Shown here: piece by piece, positions 1 to 10,020 of the stretch
How positions within the stretch are numbered: the stretch's first letter is position 1
Layout of the letters: every line of letters starts with the position of its first letter
Source: Gammaproteobacteria bacterium
GTDB taxonomy: Bacteria; Pseudomonadota; Gammaproteobacteria; Coxiellales; Coxiellaceae
Length of the DNA: 64,000 nucleotides
Assembly: GCA_023266215.1 (NCBI GenBank)
Contig: JAHFRQ010000008.1
Coordinates: 1 to 64,000 of the forward strand
Direction: 5' to 3'
Made by a program: the position numbers and the translations under genes
The notes under the pieces: generated by a model
Told to the model about the DNA's origin: nothing
Database searches by the model: none
Seen by the model: only the letters and a program-made list of their open reading frames with translations

Positions 1-472
1 AGATCACGTGATTTTAGATAAAATAACTTATGATCATGATTTAAAAGATTTCTCATTTACTTTTTTAGAGTTACCTAAATTTAATAAATCTATTGATCAG
101 CTTTCTAACATGATTGAGAAATGGACTTATTTTTTTAAACATGCAGAAGAAACAACGCAAGATGATTTAAAAAAAATAATCGGCACTGATCAAATTATAG
201 AACGTGCTTATGAAGCCTTGAATCGTTTTTCCTTATCACAAAACGAAATGTTAACCTATGACGCTGAAGAAAAACGAATTCGAGATGAACAAGCAGCGTT
301 AGATTATGCGTTGGGTGAAGCAAAAGCCCAGGGTGAAGCTGAAGGAGAAATTAAAGGAGATAAGCTTGCAACGCATCGCATTGCAAAAACGATGCTACAA
401 ATGCGAAAATCTGCAGAAGAAGTCTCTGAGATGACCGGGCTTCCAGTGGCCGAAATAAAAAAGCTGTTATAA
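1..472 (+). CDS. Rpn-family PD-(D/E)XK nuclease, C-terminal part (cut by window edge)
   Basis: This is the 3' part of a gene that begins before the window. The reading frame is open to the edge, and its first residues (DHVILDKITYDHDLKDF) match the middle of the full-length copies at 16891-17748 and 30072-30938. The family (COG5464, recombination-promoting nuclease/putative transposase) has an N-terminal PD-(D/E)XK nuclease fold, which is not visible here. What remains is the helical second half, then an acidic/lysine linker longer than in the sister copies (AKAQGEAEGEIKGD), then a C-terminal helix-turn-helix-like end (SAEEVSEMTGLPVAEIKKLL). It runs convergent with aspC. The sequence is almost identical to the copy at 16.9 kb until the linker. 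Confidence 0.88.
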   Translation, partial: DHVILDKITYDHDLKDFSFTFLELPKFNKSIDQLSNMIEKWTYFFKHAEETTQDDLKKIIGTDQIIERAYEALNRFSLSQNEMLTYDAEEKRIRDEQAALDYALGEAKAQGEAEGEIKGDKLATHRIAKTMLQMRKSAEEVSEMTGLPVAEIKKLL

Positions 473-566
473 AAAACAGCGCACCCAGCAAATTTATAAG
501 ATTTAACGAAATCAAAAACGGCGCACAAGCTAACTGAGGTGCGACAATAGTTGTAAAATCATCAAC

Positions 567-1751
567 TTATGCGCTAATCACCGGCGCCAATCTTTTCAGC
601 GCTTCTTGTAATGTTTCAATGCTGCTGGCGTAAGAAATCCGAATAAATCCCGGTGTTCCAAATTCAGATCCAGGCACAACTGCAACATGCGCTTCTTCTA
701 AAATTTTCTCGCACAACGCAACATCGTCTGCCAGGTTATATTTTTCAATTGCTTTTTGAACACAAGGAAATAAATAAAACGCGCCATCAGCGGGCGGGCA
801 AATCACGCCTGGCATTGAATTTAAACTGGTTTGCACAATATCGTGTCGCTCTTTAAATACACGCTTTAATTCATGTATAAAAGATTGATCACCATTGAGC
901 GCCTCAACCGTTGCGTATTGCGAAATAGAAGTCGGATTTGATGTGCTATGTGATTGTATTTTATTCATCGCGCTGATCAGCCATTTTGGACCTGCGGCAT
1001 AACCAATTCGCCAGCCTGTCATCGCATAGGATTTTGAAACGCCATTGACAACGACGGTTTGATTAGCCAATTCAGGACAGACATTCAGAATATTCACAAA
1101 AGGTGCTTTGGTCCATAAAATATGCTCATAAATATCATCGGTTGCAATAATAATCTGAGGGTTTTCTAGTAATACTACTGCTAACTCAGATAGCTCTTTT
1201 GAAGAATAAACCATCCCTGTTGGATTGCTAGGACTGTTTAAAAACAATAATCTTGTTTTAGGGGTAATAGCTGCTTTGAGTTGTTTGGCATTAATTTTAA
1301 AACGTTGCTCTACCGTCGTTGAAATATAAACAGGCGTGCCTTCGGCTAATTTCACCATCGACGGATAAGAAACCCAGTAGGGCGCTGGAATAATAACTTC
1401 ATCGCCAGGATTTAATAAAGCTTGTGTTAAATTATACAGACTTTGTTTTGCACCATCGGAGACGATAATTTGATCGCGCGTAAAAACAAGGTTATTTTCA
1501 CGCTTGAATTTAGCAATAATCGCCTCCTTTAAGCTTGGCATGCCATCGACTGCGGTGTATTTTGTGTGACCTTCTTGAATGGCGCGTATGGCCGCTAATT
1601 TAATGTGTTCTGGGGTGTCAAAATCAGGCTCACCAATGCTAAGATTTACGACATCAACGCCGTCAGCGCGAAGCTTATTGGCTTTCGCATTGATGGTAGT
1701 GGTTGCAGAGGGTTTAACAGAAGCAGCGCGATTTGACGTTTTTTCTTGCAT
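567..1751 (-). CDS. aspC: Aspartate aminotransferase (class I PLP-dependent)
   Basis: It interconverts aspartate/2-oxoglutarate and oxaloacetate/glutamate in the cytoplasm. The 394-residue length fits the Ib (AspC/AatA) subgroup. Visible motifs: SIGEPDFDTP near residue 38, the SNPTG loop at 175-179, ATDDIYEH near 203-210 with the cofactor-binding Asp and Tyr, the Schiff-base lysine in VSKSYAMTGWRIG (Lys240), and the substrate carboxylate-binding arginine in GFIRISYASS (Arg371). The ATG at 1751 is the only start that keeps the N-terminal helix. It is divergent from the ATPase gene, with about 180 bp of shared intergenic DNA holding the palindrome array. Specificity for aspartate rather than another amino acid is inferred from family resemblance. 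Confidence 0.93.
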   Translation of the reverse strand: MQEKTSNRAASVKPSATTTINAKANKLRADGVDVVNLSIGEPDFDTPEHIKLAAIRAIQEGHTKYTAVDGMPSLKEAIIAKFKRENNLVFTRDQIIVSDGAKQSLYNLTQALLNPGDEVIIPAPYWVSYPSMVKLAEGTPVYISTTVEQRFKINAKQLKAAITPKTRLLFLNSPSNPTGMVYSSKELSELAVVLLENPQIIIATDDIYEHILWTKAPFVNILNVCPELANQTVVVNGVSKSYAMTGWRIGYAAGPKWLISAMNKIQSHSTSNPTSISQYATVEALNGDQSFIHELKRVFKERHDIVQTSLNSMPGVICPPADGAFYLFPCVQKAIEKYNLADDVALCEKILEEAHVAVVPGSEFGTPGFIRISYASSIETLQEALKRLAPVISA

Positions 1752-1838
1752 ATAAGCACCTTATGATGAGATAAGTGGATTCGAGGTCACTGCGGCTACT
1801 GTAATGAAATCTATCAATGTTGACAAGATGAATATTTT

Positions 1839-1931
1839 AATCTTTCCTTGATTTAAGGAAAGATTTTTGATAAACTTTCCTTAAATTAAGGAAAGATTTT
1901 CGATAATCTTTCCTAAAATAGAGGAAAGATT
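1839..1931 (+). promoter_or_regulatory. Three palindromes at 33-bp spacing ahead of the ATPase gene
   Basis: Three copies of an inverted repeat of the form CTTTCCTT-n-AAGGAAAG lie in a row. The first has 11-bp arms (1839-1849 and 1855-1865). The second, 1875-1895, is a perfect 21-bp palindrome around one central base. The third has arms AATCTTTCCT (1905-1914) and AGGAAAGATT (1922-1931). Their centres fall at 1852, 1885 and 1918, exactly 33 bp apart, close to three helical turns. The last right arm supplies the AGGA Shine-Dalgarno of the gene starting at 1935. A role as operator sites for one DNA-binding protein, or as RNA hairpins hiding the ribosome-binding site, is inferred. Confidence 0.7.
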
Positions 1932-1934
1932 TAT

Positions 1935-3212
1935 ATGCCATATGTTGATTTGGTGCAACGATTTCAGTCTCAGTTACAAGAAAAATTGCTGAAATTAACG
2001 CATTTAGTCGAACGTGATGTGAGTTTTCCTAAAGCGGATCATAAGATTTTGATTGCCATCGGCATGCGCCGTACTGGTAAAACTTATTTGCTGTATCAAA
2101 CCATTCAAAAATTATTGGCAAAAAAAATTCCATTGTCGCGCATTTTATATATTAATTTTGAAGATGATCGTTTGTTGCCATTAACGAGAGAAAAATGTGC
2201 AGGAATGATCGAAGCCTTTTATGCATTGCATCCTGAAAATCATGATCATCGTTGTTATTTATTTTTAGATGAAATTCAAAATGTACCTGATTGGCCCATT
2301 ATCATTCGGCGATTTTTTGACACCAAAAATGTTCAAATATATCTCACCGGATCCTCTGCAAAGTTGCTCAGCAAAGAGATTGCAACGAGCTTGCGAGGTC
2401 GCTCATTAGCGATTGAAGTTTTCCCGTATTCATTTTCAGAATACCTGCGAGCAAAAGAAATTAAATTCTCTGAAAATTTATTTGGCGATAAAGAAAAAGA
2501 CCAGCAATTGGACATTTTAAAAAAATATATTATGACCGGCGGCTTTCCAGAAGTGATTCATGAAGACACTGATTTGCGTATTAAGACACTGCAGGATTAT
2601 ATTGATGTTGTGATTTATCGTGATATCGTTGAGCGATATTCTGTAAAGCATCTTGCCATACTCAAATACATGATAGTGTTTATGTTGAGCAACCCGGGTC
2701 GAACATTGACCGTCCATAAATTTTACAATGATCTAAAATCCCAGGGCCATCAATTAAGTAAATCTGTTTTATATGAGTATGCAGAATACATTGAAGATGC
2801 CTATCTTGCATTTTTGGTCAATATTCATGATCGCTCTATTCGACGCGTACAAACCAATCCTAAGAAAATATATGCAATTGATCCTGGCATGCTTAATGCC
2901 GTTAAAATGAACACTGAAAATGATTTCGGCTGGCTATTTGAAAACATGATTTTTTTAGATTTAAAGAGACAAGGTTATTTAATAGAGTATTATTTGACAA
3001 AAGAACGTCTCGAAATTGATTTTTTAGCACAAACTGGACGGGGTGAAAAGAAATTAATACAGGTTTGTTGGAATGCGGATGATTTGAAAACCAAAAATCG
3101 CGAAGAAAAAGCGTTGAGCATTGCAGAAGTGGAATTAAAAATAAAAGGGCAGTTGATTACACCGGAATATTATCTTCAGCATTACTTGCAGAGAGGTTGT
3201 CGTTTTGTCTGA
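1935..3212 (+). CDS. AAA-family ATPase with C-terminal DUF4143 (COG1373)
   Basis: This 425-residue P-loop ATPase has an unknown cellular role. It has a Walker A GMRRTGKT (43-50), a Walker B CYLFLDE (107-113), the sensor stretch [20 protein letters not shown] with candidate arginine fingers, and the family signature FPYSFSEYL (163-171). The second half matches DUF4143, which has a restriction-endonuclease-like look ([22 protein letters not shown] resembles a D-x(n)-[EQ]xxxVK core, quoted here in part as [18 protein letters not shown]). Such genes are scattered, often horizontally moved, in bacteria and archaea. Its last 8 bases overlap the TTG start of uvrB, so the two are probably translated together. 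The start ATG lies four bases after the third palindrome's right arm. Confidence 0.88.
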   Translation: MPYVDLVQRFQSQLQEKLLKLTHLVERDVSFPKADHKILIAIGMRRTGKTYLLYQTIQKLLAKKIPLSRILYINFEDDRLLPLTREKCAGMIEAFYALHPENHDHRCYLFLDEIQNVPDWPIIIRRFFDTKNVQIYLTGSSAKLLSKEIATSLRGRSLAIEVFPYSFSEYLRAKEIKFSENLFGDKEKDQQLDILKKYIMTGGFPEVIHEDTDLRIKTLQDYIDVVIYRDIVERYSVKHLAILKYMIVFMLSNPGRTLTVHKFYNDLKSQGHQLSKSVLYEYAEYIEDAYLAFLVNIHDRSIRRVQTNPKKIYAIDPGMLNAVKMNTENDFGWLFENMIFLDLKRQGYLIEYYLTKERLEIDFLAQTGRGEKKLIQVCWNADDLKTKNREEKALSIAEVELKIKGQLITPEYYLQHYLQRGCRFV

Positions 3213-5199
3213 GCGTTTTGAACTAGTCTCAAAGTACCAGCCCGCAGGCGATCAGCCGCAGGCGATCACGCGCCTTACAGAAGGCCTTCAAAATGGGTTA
3301 GCTTATCAAACGCTGCTCGGTGTCACAGGTTCTGGTAAGACTTTTACGATTGCCAATGTCATTCAACATATTCAGCGCCCCGCATTAGTATTAGCGCCCA
3401 ATAAAACATTGGCGGCGCAATTATATTCTGAATTGCGAGATTATTTTCCTAATAATGCGGTTGAATATTTTGTGTCGTACTATGATTATTATCAGCCAGA
3501 AGCTTACGTGCCATCGACTGATACTTTTATTGAAAAAGATGCGGCGATTAATGCGCATATTGAGCAAATGAGATTGTCTGCAACTAAAGCTTTACTCGAA
3601 AGACCCGATGTAATTATCGTTGCAACAGTTTCTGCTATTTATGGCTTAGGTGATCCCAAAGCTTATTTAAGTATGGTGCTACATTTAAGTGTCGGTGAAA
3701 AAATAAATCAACGTGATATTCTAAAAAGATTATCTGAAATGCAATACAAAAGAAATGATTTGGAATTGCAGCGAACAACCTATCGCGTCGTCGGTGATGT
3801 CATTGATATTTTTCCGGCTGATTCTGAAGCGGATGCAATTCGAATTGAATTATTTGATGATGAAATAGAAAAAATCAGTATTTTTGACCCATTATTAAAC
3901 AAAACAAAAACCCGATTGCAGCGCGCAACCATTTTTCCTAAAACACATTATGCAACGCCGCGTTCAACGATTTTAAAAACAATTGATATTATTAAAGCTG
4001 AATTAAAAGTAAGATTAGCAGAATTAGAATCTCAGAATAAATTGGTAGAAAGACAGCGATTAGAGCAAAGAACGTTGTTTGATTTAGAAATGATGGTGGA
4101 ATTAGGTTATTGTTCTGGCATTGAAAATTATTCGCGTTATTTATCAGGGAGAAATGCGGGTGAAGCGCCGCCAACACTCATTGAATATTTGCCGCCTAAT
4201 GCGCTGATGATTATTGATGAATCGCATGTCACGATTCCGCAATTGGGTGCGATGTACAAAGGCGATCGCGCGCGAAAAGAAAATTTAGTCAATTATGGAT
4301 TTAGATTGCCATCGGCTTTAGATAATCGGCCATTGCGATTTGATGAATTTGAAAAATTAACGCCACAAGCTATTTTTGTTTCGGCAACACCCAGTGATTA
4401 TGAAACTGCGCATTCATCCGATGTGATTGAGCTTGTGGTCAGACCCACTGGATTACTAGATCCGATTGTTGAAATACGTCCTGTTAAAACACAGGTTGAT
4501 GATTTGTTATCTGAGATCACGATTCGCGTTGCGAAAAAAGAGCGCGTATTAGTAACTACACTCACCAAACGCATGGCAGAAGATTTAACGGAATATTTTG
4601 ATGAGCAGGGCGTGCGTGTGCGGTATTTGCACTCTGACATTGATACGGTAGAGCGTGTTGAAATTTTGCGAGATTTAAGATTGGGTGTTTTTGATGTGTT
4701 AATTGGCATTAATTTATTACGCGAAGGGCTAGATTTACCCGAAGTGTCCCTCGTGGCTATTTTAGATGCAGATAAAGAGGGATTTTTGCGCTCGACGCGG
4801 TCACTTATTCAGACGATTGGCAGAGCTGCCAGAAACTTACATGGCAGGGCCATCCTGTATGCCGATAAAATAACAGACTCAATGAAACGCGCGATCGATG
4901 AGACTAATCGACGCCGAGAAAAACAAGCCGAATACAATACTTTGCATAATATCACTCCAAAAGGAATAGAAAAGGCAATTCATGATATGCTAGAAGGAGC
5001 AATGGCAGTAAAAGAGCATGTCGAACTTGCTGAATTTGACATTGAATTATTGTCGATGGACTTAAAGGCACTTGAGAAAAAGATAGTTGAGATGGAAAAC
5101 AAAATGTTCGCTTGCGCTAAAAACATGGAATTTGAACAGGCTGCTGAATTACGAGATGCTATCGCAGCTTTAAAAAGAAATGCGCTGATGAAGTATTAA
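3205..5199 (+). CDS. uvrB: UvrABC excision nuclease subunit B
   Basis: This is the damage-verifying helicase-like subunit of nucleotide excision repair; it is loaded by UvrA and recruits UvrC. At 664 residues it is the usual length. Visible are Walker A GVTGSGKT (39-46), the DNA-threading beta-hairpin with [12 protein letters not shown] (92-103), the DESH box (338-341), helicase motifs such as [10 protein letters not shown] and QTIGRAARN, and a C-terminal UVR motif ([18 protein letters not shown]) that contacts UvrC. The start is TTG at 3205; [18 protein letters not shown] aligns with family N-termini, and GAGAGG lies upstream. No SOS box is seen, and the gene now depends on read-through from the ATPase gene ahead of it. 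Confidence 0.97.
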   Translation: MSERFELVSKYQPAGDQPQAITRLTEGLQNGLAYQTLLGVTGSGKTFTIANVIQHIQRPALVLAPNKTLAAQLYSELRDYFPNNAVEYFVSYYDYYQPEAYVPSTDTFIEKDAAINAHIEQMRLSATKALLERPDVIIVATVSAIYGLGDPKAYLSMVLHLSVGEKINQRDILKRLSEMQYKRNDLELQRTTYRVVGDVIDIFPADSEADAIRIELFDDEIEKISIFDPLLNKTKTRLQRATIFPKTHYATPRSTILKTIDIIKAELKVRLAELESQNKLVERQRLEQRTLFDLEMMVELGYCSGIENYSRYLSGRNAGEAPPTLIEYLPPNALMIIDESHVTIPQLGAMYKGDRARKENLVNYGFRLPSALDNRPLRFDEFEKLTPQAIFVSATPSDYETAHSSDVIELVVRPTGLLDPIVEIRPVKTQVDDLLSEITIRVAKKERVLVTTLTKRMAEDLTEYFDEQGVRVRYLHSDIDTVERVEILRDLRLGVFDVLIGINLLREGLDLPEVSLVAILDADKEGFLRSTRSLIQTIGRAARNLHGRAILYADKITDSMKRAIDETNRRREKQAEYNTLHNITPKGIEKAIHDMLEGAMAVKEHVELAEFDIELLSMDLKALEKKIVEMENKMFACAKNMEFEQAAELRDAIAALKRNALMKY

Positions 5200-5222
5200 A
5201 GCTATAAACATGGATAGTTGCG

Positions 5223-6044
5223 ATGGAAAAAACAGCCAAAAAAATTCAAGTCAAAATTCGGTTATACACATTATTCAGCGTTGTTTTTACGGCCATCATG
5301 ATTGCGAGCATTGCCTTGTTTTCGCTTCGAGAAGAATTGCCTGATTTGCATGTAAACCACCTTGAATTTTTTCAGATGCTGCGGGAATTTGCGCTCACCA
5401 CCGGCAGCGTTATTATTTTAATCGTGCTTTTATTTGCTGTCGGGTTGCATTTTTTAATGAAACCTTTGTCCGATCAATTATTATTAGGGCAAGATGAATT
5501 TGAAGACCTGCTTGAAAAAAATCAAAAAAAGCTTAAAAATTCAAATGAAAAACTATTGCAGCTGGCGATGCATGATTCACTGACCGATATTTTTAATCGT
5601 CGCGCTTTTCATGAACGTTTTGAACGTGAATTAACGCGCTGCAATAAATTTAATTTATCGTGCGCATTATTTTTTTTGGATGTAGATCATTTTAAAAAAA
5701 TAAATGATGAGTATGGCCATGCAGCCGGTGATTTTTTATTAATCCAATTATCACAGGCGTTGCTTAATGTCGTGCGCAGAGATGACATGGTGGCGCGTAT
5801 TGGCGGTGATGAATTTGTTATCTTGGTTCCAAAAAAAACCGATAAAATGTTTATATCAGATATGCTCAGCCGTCTTGAAAAATTAATTGCAGCGCCCATC
5901 GAGTATGAGAATAAAAAAATTCTTTATAAAATTAGCGTCGGTGTCTCTATTTGTCCGCGCGATGGCGAAACCATGGATGAGCTATTAAAAAATGCTGATA
6001 AAAAAATGTATCGCAATAAATCTATCAAGAAGCTGCATATCTAG
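5223..6044 (+). CDS. Membrane diguanylate cyclase (GGDEF)
   Basis: It makes the second messenger c-di-GMP from two GTP. The 273-residue protein has two membrane helices (about 15-36 and 60-79) enclosing a very short periplasmic loop, a coiled-coil linker (85-115), and one GGDEF domain. The active-site motif GGDEF is intact at 194-198, with the metal/substrate stretch FLDVDHFKKINDEYGH ahead of it. An RxxD inhibitory site (RRDD, 185-188) sits exactly five residues before GGDEF, so product feedback inhibition is expected. There is no recognised sensor domain; the signal is unknown. It lies 23 bp after uvrB and runs convergent with mtaD, ending 4 bp from it. Confidence 0.93.
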   Translation: MEKTAKKIQVKIRLYTLFSVVFTAIMIASIALFSLREELPDLHVNHLEFFQMLREFALTTGSVIILIVLLFAVGLHFLMKPLSDQLLLGQDEFEDLLEKNQKKLKNSNEKLLQLAMHDSLTDIFNRRAFHERFERELTRCNKFNLSCALFFLDVDHFKKINDEYGHAAGDFLLIQLSQALLNVVRRDDMVARIGGDEFVILVPKKTDKMFISDMLSRLEKLIAAPIEYENKKILYKISVGVSICPRDGETMDELLKNADKKMYRNKSIKKLHI

Positions 6045-6048
6045 CACA

Positions 6049-7371
6049 TTATTTTTTAATTTTTTCTGCCCATTGTTGTGTTTTATGTAAAATAGCCTGA
6101 ATATCGAGTTGCGTAAATTCAGTTTGATTGAGCAACTGCTTCCCATTAATCCAAACATCGCTGACTTGCAAACGACTGGCTGCATATACCAAATGTGAAA
6201 TCGGATTATAAACGGGTTGTGTTACCAAGCTTTCTAAATTAACTGCAATGATATCAGCTTGTTTATTAATTTCTAATGAGCCCACTTGATTTGCTATGCC
6301 CATTGCTTTGGCGCCATTGATCGTCGCCATTTCTAAAGCGGTAAAGGCATTTAATACGGTTGGATCTTGATTCACAGCTTTGGCAATAAAGGCTGCGGTG
6401 CGCAATTCGCCAAACATGTCTAGATCATTATTGCTCGCTGCGCTATCGGTTCCCAAACAAATATTCACACCTGCATTCATTAATTTAATAACGGGCGCAA
6501 ATCCAGAGCCTAATTTTAAATTCGATTCGGGATTATGAGAAATAGCTAATTTTTTTTCAGCGCAGAGATTAATTTCATCATCTGTTAAGTGCACCATATG
6601 CACGGCAATTAAATGTTCATCTAATAAATTTAATTTCAGAAATCTTTCCATGGGACGCATGTTGAATTTCTCTAAATCAATATTAATTTCTGCTTGTGTT
6701 TCATGTAAGTGAATATGTGTTTTTAAATGGTGTTCATTTGCAAAAGCTTGGGTGTCTAATAAATTTTTATCTGTCATGATATAAGGCGAGTGGGGCGCCA
6801 TTAAATAAGTGAGTAAATCACTGTTGGGCCTGTTGGCATATTCTTGCTTTGCCTTTAAAAGACACTCATCTGCATCTTTTGCCCAGCCGGTCGGCGCGTT
6901 CCCAACCCATAAGCCAATTCCGGCGCGCATGCCTGCGTGAATGGCAGCTTCTGCAGTGGGCGCTGGATAAAAATAATGGTCATTGAAACACGTTGTGCCG
7001 CCGCGAATCATTTCAGCGATTGCTAATAATGAGCCATCATAAACGCTTTCAGGACATAAAATTTTAGTTTCTGCCGGCCAAATATAATTATTTAACCAGT
7101 CCATGAGCATTAAATCATCCGCTAATCCGCGAAATAAATTCATCGGCGTGTGCGCATGCGTGTTAATTAATCCTGGCATCACGACATGTGTTTTTCTCTC
7201 AATATTATTTTTTGCTTGATATGTTTGCTTGGCTAATTCCGTAGGCAAGATATCCAGTATTTTATGGTGATCGATAGCAATACTGTGATTCTCTAAGATT
7301 TGATTGCGTGGAATAATGGGTACAATCCATCGGGCGTGAATCAGGGTATCGATCGATTTTAAATTTGTCAT
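6049..7371 (-). CDS. mtaD: 5-methylthioadenosine/S-adenosylhomocysteine deaminase
   Basis: This metal-dependent amidohydrolase (440 residues, TrzA/MtaD branch) deaminates methylthioadenosine, S-adenosylhomocysteine and perhaps adenosine. Metal ligands are visible in order: NTHAHTPMNLFRG (His72, His74), THIHLHETQAE (His221 or His223), HMVHL (258-261), and LGTDSAASNNDLDM (Asp309). The long loop DLMLMDWLNNYIWPAE is typical of the MTA/SAH group rather than of guanine deaminases. It is divergent from gyrA across 83 bp. In Legionella relatives an mtaD-like gene also sits near gyrA, often with ubiG between; ubiG is absent here. Exact substrate preference cannot be read from sequence. Confidence 0.88.
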   Translation of the reverse strand: MTNLKSIDTLIHARWIVPIIPRNQILENHSIAIDHHKILDILPTELAKQTYQAKNNIERKTHVVMPGLINTHAHTPMNLFRGLADDLMLMDWLNNYIWPAETKILCPESVYDGSLLAIAEMIRGGTTCFNDHYFYPAPTAEAAIHAGMRAGIGLWVGNAPTGWAKDADECLLKAKQEYANRPNSDLLTYLMAPHSPYIMTDKNLLDTQAFANEHHLKTHIHLHETQAEINIDLEKFNMRPMERFLKLNLLDEHLIAVHMVHLTDDEINLCAEKKLAISHNPESNLKLGSGFAPVIKLMNAGVNICLGTDSAASNNDLDMFGELRTAAFIAKAVNQDPTVLNAFTALEMATINGAKAMGIANQVGSLEINKQADIIAVNLESLVTQPVYNPISHLVYAASRLQVSDVWINGKQLLNQTEFTQLDIQAILHKTQQWAEKIKK

Positions 7372-7408
7372 GAGCGAGCCTTTTTATGAGTTTTTTTGTT
7401 AAAATTTG

Positions 7409-7417
7409 TGATAGAAT
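7409..7417 (+). promoter_or_regulatory. Candidate extended -10 promoter for gyrA
   Basis: TGATAGAAT matches the extended -10 pattern TGnTATAAT with one change. It lies 38 bases before the gyrA start codon in the 83-bp divergent gap with mtaD. No -35 hexamer lies at the right distance, as is acceptable for extended -10 promoters. Weak evidence, based on position and pattern. Confidence 0.4.
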
Positions 7418-7454
7418 AACAACGTTTTTTGGATAATAACAGGATAGTGAAAAC

Positions 7455-10010
7455 ATGTCAGGTTTAGCGAAAGAAATCACGACTATCACGATTGAAAACG
7501 AGCTTAAACAATCTTATCTTGATTACGCGATGAGCGTTATCGTAGGACGTGCTTTACCAGACGTGCGCGATGGTTTAAAGCCAGTGCACAGACGTGTTTT
7601 ATACGCGATGCATGAATTAGGCAATGATTTCAATAAGCCTTACAAAAAATCGGCTCGTATTGTCGGGGATGTGATTGGTAAATACCATCCTCATGGCGAC
7701 ACTGCTGTTTATGACACGATCGTCCGAATGGCACAGCCATTTAGCTTGCGTTATATGTTGGTCGATGGCCAAGGTAACTTTGGTTCAGTCGATGGTGACT
7801 CACCTGCTGCGATGCGTTATACCGAAATTCGTATGTCGCGCTTAGCGCATGCTTTATTGTCTGATATCGACAAGCAAACAGTCGATTTTGTTCCAAACTA
7901 TGACGAAACCGAAACGATGCCCGCTGTTATGCCAACGCGCGTGCCGAATTTATTGGTCAATGGCTCCTCGGGTATTGCTGTTGGTATGGCAACGAATATT
8001 CCGCCCCATAATTTATCTGAAATTATCGATGCCACATTAGCTTTAATTGATGATGCGGATATTTCAATTGACGCATTAATGAAATTTGTCCCGGGCCCTG
8101 ATTTTCCCACCGCAGGCATTATTAACGGTAGAGCGGGCATTGCTAAAGCTTATAAAACGGGTCGCGGCATTATTTATGTGCGCGCTAAAGTAGAAATAGA
8201 AACCAATGAAAAGACAAATCGCGTCGCGATCATTGTTCACGAATTGCCTTATCAGGTTAATAAAGCAAGATTACTAGAAAAAATAGGCGAATTGGTTCGT
8301 GATAAAAAAATAGAAGGCATCACAGGTCTTCGCGATGAATCCGACAAAAGCGGTATGCGCATGGTGATTGAAGTGCGTCGCGGCGAACAACCCGAAGTTG
8401 TTTTAAATAATTTATATGCGCAAACACAATTACAAACGGTGTTTGGCATTAATATGGTGGCGCTCTGCAATGGTCGTCCGCAGGTCATGGATTTAAAGTG
8501 GATGCTGACTGCGTTTTTACAACATCGTCGCGAAGTCGTCACGCGTCGCACGATTTTTGAATTACACAAAGCCAAAGAACGCGCGCATATTTTAGAAGGC
8601 TTGGGTGTTGCGATTGCGAATATCGATAAAATGGTAGCGTTGATTAAAGGCTCAAAAACAGCGGTCGAAGCCAAAGAAAAAATATTAGCACAAGCCTGGG
8701 AGCCAGGATTAGTTAAAGCTTTGCTAATGGGTGCGAATGGAAATGAAACACGCCCTGATGATTTAGATGCGCAATACGGACTCATTAAAGATCAGTATTA
8801 TTTATCACCTGAGCAAGCACAGGCTATTTTAGAATTAAGATTGCATCGTTTGACAGGCTTAGAAACCGATAAAATTCACGCTGAATACAAAGAATTAATT
8901 ATACAAATTCGTGCATTATTAGAAATTTTGGCCAATCCTGATCGCTTACATCAAGTTATTCGCGAAGAATTACAAGCAGCAAAACAAGATTTTGGTGATG
9001 TGCGTCGTACTGTCATCATGGAAAATCAAGAAGATTTATGCAGCGAAGATTTAATTACTGAAGAAGAGTTAGTGGTTACGCTCTCACATTTAGGCTATAT
9101 CAAATCACAATCTTTAGACAGCTATGATGCACAGCATCGTGGTGGACGCGGTAAGCGCGCAACAGCTGTCAAAGAAGAAGATTATGTCAAAAATGTGTTG
9201 GTAGCCAATTCGCATCACCATATTTTATGTTTTTCAACGAACGGAAAAGTGTATTGGCTCAAAACCTATCAAATTCCACAGGCGAGCCGCTCTGCGCGCG
9301 GTCAACCGATTGTGAATTTATTGCCGCTTGAAAAAGATGAGGTGATTACAACTATATTACCCGTTGAAAAATTTGATGATCAACATTTTGTCTTTATGGC
9401 AACTGAAAAAGGCACGGTGAAAAAAGTATCACTGATGGAATTTGAAAATCAACGATCCAATGGCAAAATCGCTTTAAGCTTAGAAGAAGGTGATCATTTA
9501 ATTGGTGCTGCATTAACAGACGGAAAACAAAACGTGATGTTGATCAGCGATGCCGGAAAAGCTGCGCATTTTTCGGAAGAAGATGTGCGTCAAACTGGCA
9601 GAACTGCTTATGGTGTGCGCGGTATTCGCTTAAAAGACGATCAAAAATTAATTGCATTAATCATTCCAAAACCGAATGCGACGATTTTATCCGTGACAGA
9701 AAATGGTTATGGTCAACGCACAGATATTAATGATTACCGCGAATGTGGTCGTGGCGGACAAGGCGTGATGGCCATTCAAGTGACAGAAAGAAATGGCAAA
9801 GTCGTTGCCGCAGCGCAAGTGACCGATCAGTCTGAAATTTTATTGGTAACGAACGGCGGCACGATGGTTCGAATTCCCGCCAATGAAATTTCAATCATTG
9901 GTCGTAACACTCAAGGTGTGCGATTAATCAATGTTCAAGACGATGAAAAAGTTGTTAGCGTTGAAGCGGTTGATCAGATAAAATCAGAACCCGAAATTAT
10001 ACAAGATTGA
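7455..10010 (+). CDS. gyrA: DNA gyrase subunit A
   Basis: This is the DNA-breaking and rejoining subunit of gyrase, acting with GyrB to supercoil DNA. At 851 residues it is close to E. coli length, and N-terminal numbering is collinear with E. coli. The catalytic tyrosine is Tyr122 in [10 protein letters not shown]. The quinolone region reads [15 protein letters not shown], with Thr83 (common wild type in Legionella and Pseudomonas) and Asp87 intact, so no classical resistance change is seen. The C-terminal beta-pinwheel is present, with a GyrA box variant HRGGRGK and a short acidic tail (SEPEIIQD). serC follows after 10 bases, starting the gyrA-serC-cmk-rpsA run. Confidence 0.98.
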   Translation: MSGLAKEITTITIENELKQSYLDYAMSVIVGRALPDVRDGLKPVHRRVLYAMHELGNDFNKPYKKSARIVGDVIGKYHPHGDTAVYDTIVRMAQPFSLRYMLVDGQGNFGSVDGDSPAAMRYTEIRMSRLAHALLSDIDKQTVDFVPNYDETETMPAVMPTRVPNLLVNGSSGIAVGMATNIPPHNLSEIIDATLALIDDADISIDALMKFVPGPDFPTAGIINGRAGIAKAYKTGRGIIYVRAKVEIETNEKTNRVAIIVHELPYQVNKARLLEKIGELVRDKKIEGITGLRDESDKSGMRMVIEVRRGEQPEVVLNNLYAQTQLQTVFGINMVALCNGRPQVMDLKWMLTAFLQHRREVVTRRTIFELHKAKERAHILEGLGVAIANIDKMVALIKGSKTAVEAKEKILAQAWEPGLVKALLMGANGNETRPDDLDAQYGLIKDQYYLSPEQAQAILELRLHRLTGLETDKIHAEYKELIIQIRALLEILANPDRLHQVIREELQAAKQDFGDVRRTVIMENQEDLCSEDLITEEELVVTLSHLGYIKSQSLDSYDAQHRGGRGKRATAVKEEDYVKNVLVANSHHHILCFSTNGKVYWLKTYQIPQASRSARGQPIVNLLPLEKDEVITTILPVEKFDDQHFVFMATEKGTVKKVSLMEFENQRSNGKIALSLEEGDHLIGAALTDGKQNVMLISDAGKAAHFSEEDVRQTGRTAYGVRGIRLKDDQKLIALIIPKPNATILSVTENGYGQRTDINDYRECGRGGQGVMAIQVTERNGKVVAAAQVTDQSEILLVTNGGTMVRIPANEISIIGRNTQGVRLINVQDDEKVVSVEAVDQIKSEPEIIQD

Positions 10011-10020
10011 GGGTTTTTTC

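Noticed and set aside
7396-7417. Standard -35/-10 promoter TTGTTA...TAGAAT for gyrA
   Set aside because: The two hexamers are only 10 bp apart; the extended -10 reading is better.
7455-10010. Quinolone resistance substitution at GyrA position 83
   Set aside because: Thr83 is the natural residue in several gammaproteobacteria including Legionella, and Asp87 is unchanged.
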